Source of the DNA: Bin95 sp965220855
Lineage (GTDB): Bacteria > Pseudomonadota > Alphaproteobacteria > Bin95
Length of the DNA: 64,000 nt
Assembly: GCA_965220855.1 (NCBI GenBank)
Contig: CBDCQY010000001.1
Span: 1,612,001-1,676,000 of the forward strand
Direction of reading: 5' to 3'
Shown here one piece after another: positions 1 to 7,203 of this stretch (positions are counted from its first letter, which is position 1; the number at the start of each line of letters is the position of its first letter). A model generated the notes under the pieces. It did no database searches and was not told the DNA's origin. It worked only from the letters and a program-made list of their open reading frames with translations. The translations under genes were made by a program, and so were the position numbers.

Positions 1-882
1 GACCCCGACTGGCTGGCGGCGCTCGACCCGGCGGCGCCGATCCGCCGGATCGGCGAACCGGCGGAGGCGGCGGCCGTCTTTGCGGACGCGCTGCCGGTGC
101 TGCCGGTTCCGCTCGATGCGCCGGTGACGCCGGGCAAGGCCGATCCGGCCCATGCCGGCGCGGTGATCGCCTCCATCGAGCAGGCCGTCCGCGCGGCGCT
201 GTCGGGGCGGGCGGCGGCCGTCGTCACCCTGCCGATCCAAAAAGAGAGCCTGCTGCGCGCCGGCTTCGGCCATCCGGGCCACACGGAGTTTCTGGGCGCG
301 CTCACCGGCGCCGCGCGCCCGGTGATGATGCTGGCCGGACGGGGGCTGCGGGTGGTGCCGCTCACCGTGCATCTGCCGCTCGCGGCCGCGCCGGCCCGCC
401 TCACCGGCGCCACCATCGAGGAGCAGGCGCGCATCGTGCAGGCGGCGCTCCGCGACGATTTCGCCATCGCGCGCCCGCGCCTGGCGCTGGCGGGGCTGAA
501 CCCCCATGCCGGGGAGGGCGGCGCGCTCGGCCGCGAGGAGCAGGAGATCATGGCGCCGGCGGCGGCCCGGCTTCGCGCGGAGGGCATCGACATCGAGGGG
601 CCGCTTCCGGCGGACACGCTCTTCCACGCCGAAGCGCGGGCCGGCTACGACGCCGCGCTTTGCGCCTATCACGACCAGGCGCTGATCCCGGTCAAGATGC
701 TGGACTTTTACGGCGCGGTGAATGTCACGCTCGGGCTGCCGATCCTGCGGACCTCGCCCGATCACGGCACGGCGCTCGACATTGCCGGTCGCGGCGTCGC
801 CCGCCCGGACAGCCTGATCGCGGCGCTGAAGCTCGCCGCCTGGATGGCGGAGCGCCGGCAGGGTGTCCGCGCCGTCGCCTGA
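1..882 (+). CDS. pdxA: 4-hydroxythreonine-4-phosphate dehydrogenase, 5' partial
   Basis: PdxA oxidises 4-phosphohydroxy-L-threonine in the DXP-dependent pyridoxal phosphate pathway; it is cytosolic and metal dependent. The reading frame is open from base 1, so the N-terminus lies outside the window. The three metal-binding histidine motifs of the family are present in order: GHTEFLG (about base 278), NPHAGEGG (about 500) and AYHDQALIP (about 663). The C-terminal NVTLGLPILRTSPDHGTALD block is intact. The stop lies 18 bases inside rsmA, an overlap that suggests translational coupling; pdxA-rsmA (ksgA) adjacency is common in Proteobacteria. The family assignment is firm. Confidence 0.95.
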   Translation, partial: DPDWLAALDPAAPIRRIGEPAEAAAVFADALPVLPVPLDAPVTPGKADPAHAGAVIASIEQAVRAALSGRAAAVVTLPIQKESLLRAGFGHPGHTEFLGALTGAARPVMMLAGRGLRVVPLTVHLPLAAAPARLTGATIEEQARIVQAALRDDFAIARPRLALAGLNPHAGEGGALGREEQEIMAPAAARLRAEGIDIEGPLPADTLFHAEARAGYDAALCAYHDQALIPVKMLDFYGAVNVTLGLPILRTSPDHGTALDIAGRGVARPDSLIAALKLAAWMAERRQGVRAVA

Positions 883-1684
883 AGCGGCGCTGCCGCGCCC
901 GCAGGAGCTGATCCGCCGCCACGGCCTGGGCGCCAGGCGGGCGCTCGGCCAGCATTTCCTGCTCGATCCCGGCATCGCCGCGCGCATCGCGCGCGCCGCC
1001 GGGCCGCTGGAGGGGCGCACTCTGGTGGAGATCGGCCCCGGCCCCGGCGGCCTGACGCGCGCCCTGCTGGAGGCCGGCGCGGAGCGGCTGGTGGCGGTGG
1101 AGCGCGACCGGCGCTGCGTTGCGGCGCTGGAGGAGTTGGCGGCGGCGAGCGGCGGCAGGCTCCGCGTGCTCGCCGGCGACGCGCTCTCCGTGGACGTGGC
1201 GGCGCTCGGACCCCCGCCGCTCAAGCTGGTCGCCAATCTGCCCTACAACATCGCCACGCCGCTGCTGATCGGCTGGCTCCGGACCGCGAAGGACATCGAG
1301 TCGATGACGCTCATGTTCCAGCGCGAGGTCGCGGACCGGCTGCTGGCGGCGCCGGGGACCAAGGCGCGCGGGCGGCTCTCGGTGCTGGCGCAATGGCTGA
1401 CGGCGCCGGAGCGCCGCTTCGATCTGCCGCCGGGCGCCTTCACGCCGCCGCCGAAGGTGGCCTCCAGCGTCGTCACGCTCACGCCTCGCGCCGCGCCGGT
1501 TCCGGCGCCCCTCGCGGCGCTGGAGCGCGTCACCGCGCTCGCCTTCGGCCAGCGCCGCAAGATGCTCCGGCGCACTCTGGGCGATCTGCCGTCGCGCGTC
1601 GGCCTGGACGACCGGCTGCGCCCCGAGCAGCTTTCGGTGGAGGATTTCTGCGCGCTGGCGCGGGCGCTGGATGGCGACGCGTAG
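863..1684 (+). CDS. rsmA: 16S rRNA (adenine1518/1519-N6)-dimethyltransferase
   Basis: RsmA (KsgA) dimethylates two adjacent adenines in helix 45 of 16S rRNA late in 30S assembly. The 273-aa length is normal. The SAM-binding motif VEIGPGPGGLTRALL is at residues 55-69 and the catalytic NLPY motif at 125-128. The C-terminus has the usual AFGQRRKMLRRTL helix. The start is a GTG inside the end of pdxA (20-base overlap); residues GLGARRALGQHFL, typical of the N-terminus, follow within 33 residues, so no later start is needed. It converges on the acyl-CoA synthetase gene with a 9-base gap. Confidence 0.95.
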   Translation: MSAPSPEAALPRPQELIRRHGLGARRALGQHFLLDPGIAARIARAAGPLEGRTLVEIGPGPGGLTRALLEAGAERLVAVERDRRCVAALEELAAASGGRLRVLAGDALSVDVAALGPPPLKLVANLPYNIATPLLIGWLRTAKDIESMTLMFQREVADRLLAAPGTKARGRLSVLAQWLTAPERRFDLPPGAFTPPPKVASSVVTLTPRAAPVPAPLAALERVTALAFGQRRKMLRRTLGDLPSRVGLDDRLRPEQLSVEDFCALARALDGDA

Positions 1685-1693
1685 CCGCGCGCG

Positions 1694-3322
1694 TCAGCTG
1701 AGGTCGCGCGCCCGCTCGCGGAGCACGAATTTCTGCACCTTGCCGGTGGAGGTCTTGGGCAGCGGGCCGAAAACCACCCGGCGCGGCGCCTTGAAATGGG
1801 CCATGTTCTCGCGGCAGAAGGCGATGATCTCCGCCTCGTCGGGCGCGGCGGCGCCCTCCAGCGGCTCGACGAAGGCGCAGGGCGTCTCGCCCCATTTCTC
1901 GTCGGGCTTGGCGACCACGGCGGCCTCCAGCACCGCCGGATGCCGGTAGAGCACCTGCTCGACCTCGACCGAGGAGATGTTCTCGCCGCCGGAGATGATG
2001 ATGTCCTTGGAGCGGTCCTTGAGCGCGATATAGCCGTCCTCATGCATGACGCCCAGATCGCCGGTGTGGAACCAGCCGCCGGCGAAGGCCTCTTCGCTCG
2101 CGGCCTCGTTCTTCAGATAGCCCTTCATCACGACGTTGCCGCGCATCATCACCTCGCCCACGGTCTCGCCGTCGGCGGGCGTCTCGGTCATGGTCTCGGG
2201 GTCCATCACGGTCAGCCCGCCGAGCACCGGATAGCGCACCCCCTGGCGGGCCTTCATCGCCGCCCGGTCGCCGGCGTCGAGCGCGTCCCAGTCCTCGTTC
2301 CAGGCGCAGACCACCGCCGGGCCGTAGCACTCCGTCAGCCCGTAAGTGTGCGTGATGTCGAAGCCCATCGCCTCCATGCCCTGCAGGGTGGAGGGCGGCG
2401 GCGGGGCGGCCGCGGTCATCACCTGCACCCGGTGGGAGAAGGCGCGGCGCTGCTGCTCCGGCGCGTGCAGCAGCATGTTCAGCACGATGGGCGCGCCGCA
2501 GAAATGCGTCACGCCCTCGTCCGCGATGGCGTCGAAGATGCGCGCGGCCTCGACCCTGCGCAGGCAGACATGCGTGCCCGCCTGGGCCGCGATGGTCCAG
2601 GGGAAGCACCAGCCGTTGCAGTGGAACATCGGCAGCGTCCACAGATAGACCGGATGCAGCTGCATCTGCCAGCTCAGCACATTGCCGGTCGCGTTCAGCC
2701 AGGCGCCGCGATGGTGATAGACGACGCCCTTGGGATTGCCGGTGGTGCCGGAGGTGTAGTTGAGCGAGATCGCGTCCCATTCGTCCGTCGGCGGGTCGAA
2801 GGCCGCCTCCGGGTCGCCCTCGGCCAGCAGCGCCTCATAGTCGAGCTCGCCGATCCGCTCGCCGGGTCCGTCATATTCCGGATCGTCGATATCGACGGTC
2901 GGCAGCGCGCGCCCGAGCAGGGCGAGCGCCTCGCGCATGGTGGCGGAGAATTCGCGGTCCACGATGACCGCCTTCGCCTCGCCATGCTCCAGCATGAAGG
3001 CGATGGCGGCGGCGTCGAGGCGGATGTTCAGCGTGTTCAGCACCGCGCCCGTCATGGGCGCGCCGAAATGGCATTCCACCATTTCCGGCGTGTTGGCCGC
3101 CATGACGGCCACCGTGTCGCCCTTGCCGACGCCGCGCCGGCGAAGCGCGTCCGCCAGCCGGTGGCAGCGCGCGCGCGTTTCGCCCCAGGTGAAGCGCCGC
3201 CCACCGTGCACGACGGACGGCCGGTTCGGAAACACCCAGGCGGTGCGTTGCAGGAAGGCGAGCGGCGTCAGCGGCTCATGATTGGCCGGCCGCCGGTCGA
3301 GGCCGCGATCATAGGCGCCCAT
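1694..3322 (-). CDS. AMP-forming acyl-CoA synthetase
   Basis: This enzyme activates a carboxylic acid to its acyl-CoA through an acyl-adenylate. The 542-aa protein has the P-loop-like A3 motif LNYTSGTTGNPKGV at residues 187-200, the HTGDLGV motif and a C-terminal SKDIIISGGENISSVEVE hinge, so both adenylating subdomains are complete. The N-terminus (NHEPLTPLAFLQRTAWVFPN) resembles the medium-chain / 3-methylmercaptopropionate-CoA ligase (DmdB-like) branch; that substrate is an inference and cannot be fixed from sequence alone. It lies 6 bases downstream of rpsU on the same strand, so it may be co-transcribed with it. Confidence 0.9.
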   Translation of the reverse strand: MGAYDRGLDRRPANHEPLTPLAFLQRTAWVFPNRPSVVHGGRRFTWGETRARCHRLADALRRRGVGKGDTVAVMAANTPEMVECHFGAPMTGAVLNTLNIRLDAAAIAFMLEHGEAKAVIVDREFSATMREALALLGRALPTVDIDDPEYDGPGERIGELDYEALLAEGDPEAAFDPPTDEWDAISLNYTSGTTGNPKGVVYHHRGAWLNATGNVLSWQMQLHPVYLWTLPMFHCNGWCFPWTIAAQAGTHVCLRRVEAARIFDAIADEGVTHFCGAPIVLNMLLHAPEQQRRAFSHRVQVMTAAAPPPPSTLQGMEAMGFDITHTYGLTECYGPAVVCAWNEDWDALDAGDRAAMKARQGVRYPVLGGLTVMDPETMTETPADGETVGEVMMRGNVVMKGYLKNEAASEEAFAGGWFHTGDLGVMHEDGYIALKDRSKDIIISGGENISSVEVEQVLYRHPAVLEAAVVAKPDEKWGETPCAFVEPLEGAAAPDEAEIIAFCRENMAHFKAPRRVVFGPLPKTSTGKVQKFVLRERARDLS

Positions 3323-3328
3323 GGCCGC

Positions 3329-3532
3329 CTAATATCCCTCGCGCTCCAGTCGCTTGCGCATCATCTTGCGATAGCGGCGGACGGCCTCGGCCTGTTCGCG
3401 GGCGCGCTTCTCCGAGGGCTTTTCGTAGGAGCGCCGAAGCTTCATCTCACGGAAGATGCCTTCGCGCTGCATTTTCTTCTTGAGCGCTCGAAGCGCCTGA
3501 TCGACATTGTTGTCACGGACGGTCACATGCAC
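3329..3532 (-). CDS. rpsU: 30S ribosomal protein S21
   Basis: S21 is a small basic protein of the 30S subunit involved in initiation. The sequence VRDNNVDQALRALKKKMQRE followed by a Lys/Arg-rich tail is unmistakable. The open frame extends to an ATG at 3553, but the codons just after that ATG contain AAGGAG (3545-3550, minus strand), 12 bases before an in-frame GTG at 3532. I therefore take the GTG, giving a 67-aa protein that begins at the usual place for the family. It is divergent from the COQ9-like gene, a neighbour pair frequent in Alphaproteobacteria. Confidence 0.92.
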   Translation of the reverse strand: MHVTVRDNNVDQALRALKKKMQREGIFREMKLRRSYEKPSEKRAREQAEAVRRYRKMMRKRLEREGY

Positions 3533-3544
3533 GAGTTGCCAACG

Positions 3545-3550
3545 CTCCTT
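3545..3550 (-). promoter_or_regulatory. Shine-Dalgarno site deciding the rpsU start
   Basis: AAGGAG on the minus strand, 12 bases upstream of the GTG at 3532. It lies inside the longer ATG-initiated frame, which argues that the ATG at 3553 is not the initiation codon. Confidence 0.6.
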
Positions 3551-3582
3551 CATGCCGGTGGCGGGAAAGCGAGGCTTATATC

Positions 3583-4272
3583 ATGGAAAACGGCGAAACT
3601 GGAAGACCGCCGCCCGAGGGCGCGGAAACCGACTCCGGCATCGACGACCGCGAGCTGCTGCGCGAGCGCGTCGTCGAGGCGGCGCTGGAGCATGTCGCCT
3701 TCGACGGCTGGACGATGGCGGCGCTCAGAGCCGGCGCGGCCGCCGCCGGCCTCGACGAGGAGGAGGCGCTGCTGCTCTTCCCGCGCGGCCCCGTCGAGGC
3801 CATCGAGGCGCATGTGGCGCTTGCCGACCGGCGCATGGTGGAGGCCGTGGCGGCGCTCGACCCCGAGCCGGAGGGCGCGGCCGCCACGGTGCGGGCGGCG
3901 ATCCGCCTGCGCCTGGAGCAGAACGCGCCGCACCGCGAAGCCATAAGGCGCGCCCTGGCCCGGCTGGCCCTGCCGCAGAACGCGCCGCTGGCGCTCCGCT
4001 CGCTCTACCGGACGGTCGATACCATCTGGCTGCTGGCCGACGACCGCTCGACCGACTTCAGCTACTACACCAAACGCGCCACCCTGGCGGCGATCTACAT
4101 GGCGGTGCTGCAGGTCTGGCTGGCGGACCGGTCCGAGGGGCTGGAGGCGACCTGGGCCTTTCTCGACCGCCGGCTGGAGGATACGGCGCGCATCGGCCGC
4201 CTGCGCGGGCGGTTCGGCGGCGCCTGTCCGCGCTGGCCCCGCTTCCGCTTCCCCTCACCGCGCTTTCGGTAG
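3583..4272 (+). CDS. COQ9 family protein
   Basis: COQ9 proteins bind lipid and support the COQ7-type hydroxylation step of ubiquinone synthesis in mitochondria and Alphaproteobacteria. The 229-aa protein has a TetR-like helical N-terminal half (HVAFDGWTMAALRAGAAAAG) and the diagnostic C-terminal block STDFSYYTKRATLAAIYMAV followed by WAFLDRRLEDTARI. The first 20 or so residues are low complexity. It is divergent from rpsU, and its last 18 bases overlap the end of purK on the other strand. Family assignment is good; direct biochemical function in bacteria is less settled. Confidence 0.85.
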   Translation: MENGETGRPPPEGAETDSGIDDRELLRERVVEAALEHVAFDGWTMAALRAGAAAAGLDEEEALLLFPRGPVEAIEAHVALADRRMVEAVAALDPEPEGAAATVRAAIRLRLEQNAPHREAIRRALARLALPQNAPLALRSLYRTVDTIWLLADDRSTDFSYYTKRATLAAIYMAVLQVWLADRSEGLEATWAFLDRRLEDTARIGRLRGRFGGACPRWPRFRFPSPRFR

Positions 4273-5313
4273 CACCCGGTTGACGTGGCCCATCTTGCGG
4301 CCGGGGCGGACCTCGCGCTTGCCGTAGAGGTGGAGATGCGCGCCGGCCTCGGCCATCAGCTCCGGCCAGGCCTCGACCTCGCGCCCGATCAGATTGACCA
4401 TCTCGGCGTCCGCGCGCCGGGCGGGATCGCCCAGCGGCAGGCCGGCCACGGCGCGCACGAACTGCTCGAACTGGTCCGTCCGGCAGGCGTCCTGCGTCCA
4501 GTGGCCGGAATTGTGCGGGCGCGGCGCGATCTCGTTGGCCAACAGGCGCCCGTCGCGGGTGACGAAGAACTCCACCGCCAGCAGGCCGATCAGCCCGAGC
4601 GCCTCGGCGGCGCGCCGGGCGAGCGCCTGGGCCTCGGCCGCCAGCCCCTCCGGGATCGGGGCCGGCGCGACGGTTCGCCGCAGAATGCCGCCCTCATGGC
4701 GGTTCTCGACGACATCGAAGGCGGCGACCCCGCCATCCGCGCCGCGCGCCACGATGGCGGAGACCTCCAGCCGGAAGTCGATCAGCGCTTCCGCGACGCC
4801 GCGCTCCGCGCCGAATGCGGCCCAGAGCGCCTCCGGGTCGGCGTCCGCGCCGTAGCGATGCTGCCCCTTGCCGTCATAGCCGAGCCGGGCGGTCTTCAGC
4901 ACGCCGGGGCGGGGCGCGGCGCGGAGGTCGGCGGCCGAGCGCGCCTCGATCCAGGGGGCGGTCTCGATGCCGACGCCCGCGAGGAAGCGCTTTTCGAGCG
5001 CGCGGTCCTGGCTGACGCGGAGCGCCTCCCAGCCCGGCCGCACCGGCTTCGCCGCCGCCAGGCGGGCGACCGTCTCATGCGGCACGTTCTCGAACTCGAA
5101 GGTGGCGACGTCGATGGCCGCCGCAAAGGCGTCGAGCGCGCCCCTATCGGCATAGTCGGCGACCGTGGCGGCGGCGGCCACCTCCGCCGCCGGGCTGTCC
5201 GCCTCCGGGCAGAAGATATGGCAGCGATAGCCGAGCCTGGCGGCGGCGAGCGCCGTCATGCGGCCGAGCTGGCCGCCGCCCAGAATGCCGATGACGCCGC
5301 CGGGCGCGATCAT
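4255..5313 (-). CDS. purK: 5-(carboxyamino)imidazole ribonucleotide synthase
   Basis: PurK carboxylates AIR to N5-CAIR using ATP and bicarbonate in de novo purine synthesis. The 352-aa ATP-grasp protein begins with the family's GVIGILGGGQLGRMTALAA motif and contains LKTARLGYDGKGQ in the central ATP-binding domain and NEIAPRPHNSGHWTQDAC near the metal site. It overlaps purE by 4 bases (ATGA), so the two are translationally coupled as purE-purK. The C-terminus converges on the COQ9-like gene. Confidence 0.95.
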   Translation of the reverse strand: MIAPGGVIGILGGGQLGRMTALAAARLGYRCHIFCPEADSPAAEVAAAATVADYADRGALDAFAAAIDVATFEFENVPHETVARLAAAKPVRPGWEALRVSQDRALEKRFLAGVGIETAPWIEARSAADLRAAPRPGVLKTARLGYDGKGQHRYGADADPEALWAAFGAERGVAEALIDFRLEVSAIVARGADGGVAAFDVVENRHEGGILRRTVAPAPIPEGLAAEAQALARRAAEALGLIGLLAVEFFVTRDGRLLANEIAPRPHNSGHWTQDACRTDQFEQFVRAVAGLPLGDPARRADAEMVNLIGREVEAWPELMAEAGAHLHLYGKREVRPGRKMGHVNRVLPKAR

Positions 5314-5801
5314 TCCGGGCGCTCGGCGACGGCGGCCGTCTGGCGCTCGCGCCAGGCCTCGAGCCGCCGGGCGAGCGCGGGGTCGAGCAGCGCCGCGACG
5401 CTGGCGGCGAGCAGGGCGGCGTTGACCGCGCCCGCCTCGCCGATGGCGAGCGTGCCGACCGGCACCCCCGCCGGCATCTGCACGATCGACAGCAGGCTGT
5501 CGATGCCGGAGAGCGCGCGGCTCTGCACCGGCACGCCGAAGACCGGCAGGGTGGTCATCGCCGCCACCATGCCGGGCAGATGCGCCGCGCCCCCGGCCCC
5601 GGCGATCACGGCGAGCAGGCCCCGGTCGCGGGCCGAGCGGGCATAGTCGTAGAGGCGCTCCGGCGTGCGGTGCGCGGAGACGATGCGCGCTTCATGCGCG
5701 AGCTCCAGCGCCTCCAGCGTGCGGGCGGCGTGCTGCAGCACCGTCCAGTCAGACTGGCTGCCCATCACGATGCCGATTCGGGCGTCGCTTTCGCCTGTCA
5801 T
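5310..5801 (-). CDS. purE: N5-carboxyaminoimidazole ribonucleotide mutase
   Basis: PurE converts N5-CAIR to CAIR, the step after PurK. The 163-aa length and the motifs GIVMGSQSDWTVLQHAA near the N-terminus, VSAHRTPERLYDYA and AGAGGAAHLPGMVAAMTTLP fit class I PurE well. It is the first gene of the purE-purK operon; a small DUF465 gene lies 63 bases upstream on the same strand, a common alphaproteobacterial arrangement. Confidence 0.95.
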   Translation of the reverse strand: MTGESDARIGIVMGSQSDWTVLQHAARTLEALELAHEARIVSAHRTPERLYDYARSARDRGLLAVIAGAGGAAHLPGMVAAMTTLPVFGVPVQSRALSGIDSLLSIVQMPAGVPVGTLAIGEAGAVNAALLAASVAALLDPALARRLEAWRERQTAAVAERPE

Positions 5802-5864
5802 GGCGGGTCCTTCCGGTCCGGTCTCGGTTGGGGGGAGGGGAGGGGTTTCGGAGCCGTCCGCCGG

Positions 5865-6074
5865 TCAGGCGATGATGTCCGGATGGCCCTCCGACTCCAG
5901 CCTCGCGATCATGTCGCGCAGCCAGAGCTTGCGCTTCTTCAGGCGCTGCACCTGGACCTGGTCGAAAGCCGGCTTGTCGGTCAGGGCGGAAATCGCATAA
6001 TCGAGGTCGGCATGTTCCGAGCGCAACGCTTCCAGCTTGGCGGACTTCGCTTCGGCTTCGGTCGGGCTCGCCAT
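5865..6074 (-). CDS. YdcH family (DUF465) small protein
   Basis: A 69-aa acidic-basic helical protein with the DUF465 pattern: LEALRSEHADLDYAISAL followed by a loop and VQRLKKRKLWLRDMIARLE. The family is widespread in Proteobacteria and its role is not known; the sequence suggests a two-helix hairpin or coiled coil. It sits between purE (same strand) and the divergent phosphofructokinase gene. Confidence 0.85.
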   Translation of the reverse strand: MASPTEAEAKSAKLEALRSEHADLDYAISALTDKPAFDQVQVQRLKKRKLWLRDMIARLESEGHPDIIA

Positions 6075-6121
6075 GGGACCTGTGCTCCGTCGGTTTGACC
6101 AATTTAGCAGAGGCGGGGGCG

Positions 6122-7195
6122 ATGAGCGAGATCAGGCGGATCGGACTTCTGACCAGCGGCGGCGACTGCGCGGGGCTGAACGCGGCCATTCGCGCCGTCG
6201 CCCTGCACGCCAATGTCAATCGCGGCTGGACCGTGGTCGGCATCCAGAAGGGCACGCTCGGCCTGCTGTCGCGGCCGCTGCAATATGAGCTTCTGGAGCC
6301 GGGGCGCTTCACCGGCGAGCTGCTGCGCCGGGGCGGCACGGTGCTCGGCACCACCAACAAGGGCGACGCTTTCGACTATCCGATGCCGGACGGCTCGCGG
6401 CTCGACCGGTCGGAGGAGATCATCGAGGGCTATCGCCAGCTGCGGCTCGATGCGCTGATCGGCATCGGCGGCGACGGCAGTTTCGCCATTCTGCGCAAGC
6501 TGGCGCAGCAGGGCGGCATCCGCCTGGTCGGCATTCCGAAGACCATCGACAACGATCTCGGCTCCACCGAGACCGCGATCGGCCACGCCTCGGCGGTCGC
6601 CGCCGCGACCGAGGCGCTCGACCATCTGCAGCCGACGGCCGCCAGCCACGACCGGGTGATGGTGCTGGAGGTGATGGGGCGCGACGCCGGCCATATCGCG
6701 CTGTCGGCGGGCATCGCCGGCGGGGCCGACGCCATCCTGATCCCGGAAATTCCGCATGATCTGGCTCATGTGGCGCGCCGCATCGAGTCGCTCAAGGCCC
6801 ATGGCCGCAATTTCGCGCTCGTGGTGGTGGCGGAGGCCGTGCGCCGCGAGACGGGCGATACGGTGTGGCAGGGCGCCAGCTATGGCGGCATCGGCCATGT
6901 GGTCGCCGCCCGGCTGGAGGAGATGACCGGCGCGGAAACCCGGGTCACCGTGCTCGGCCACATCCAGCGCGGCGGCAAGCCGATCGCCCAGGACCGGCTG
7001 ATCGCCTCGGCGCTCGGCGTCCACGCCGTCGACGTGCTGGCGGCCGGCGGCGACGACCGCCTGGTCGCCTGGCGCAACCGCGCCGTGGTCGACGTCCCGC
7101 TCGCGGACGCGATCGCCGCCTACAGCGCCGTCGATGTGGACGGCCCCCTGGTGCACACCGCCCGCGCGCTCGGCATCTCGCTCGGAGACGCCTGA
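6122..7195 (+). CDS. pfkA: 6-phosphofructokinase
   Basis: The enzyme phosphorylates fructose 6-phosphate to the 1,6-bisphosphate. I use the ATG at 6122 (357 aa) rather than an in-frame TTG at 6095 because it has a purine-rich GAGGCGGGGG upstream and gives the usual MSEIRRIGLLTSGGDCAGLN start. Substrate motifs include GIGGDGS (residues 114-120), PKTIDND (139-145) and MGRDAGHIAL. The first has Gly where PPi-dependent enzymes usually have Asp, which favours ATP. The second has Lys where classical ATP enzymes have Gly, as in the actinobacterial-type group. The phosphoryl donor is therefore not certain from sequence. Confidence 0.9.
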   Translation: MSEIRRIGLLTSGGDCAGLNAAIRAVALHANVNRGWTVVGIQKGTLGLLSRPLQYELLEPGRFTGELLRRGGTVLGTTNKGDAFDYPMPDGSRLDRSEEIIEGYRQLRLDALIGIGGDGSFAILRKLAQQGGIRLVGIPKTIDNDLGSTETAIGHASAVAAATEALDHLQPTAASHDRVMVLEVMGRDAGHIALSAGIAGGADAILIPEIPHDLAHVARRIESLKAHGRNFALVVVAEAVRRETGDTVWQGASYGGIGHVVAARLEEMTGAETRVTVLGHIQRGGKPIAQDRLIASALGVHAVDVLAAGGDDRLVAWRNRAVVDVPLADAIAAYSAVDVDGPLVHTARALGISLGDA

Positions 7196-7203
7196 GGCGC
7201 GCG

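Noticed and set aside
3533..3553. Extended N-terminus of rpsU from the ATG at 3553
   Set aside because: The added codons contain the AAGGAG ribosome-binding site and are foreign to the S21 family.
1796..3946. 716-codon plus-strand open frame
   Set aside because: Antisense to the acyl-CoA synthetase and rpsU; no recognisable domain.
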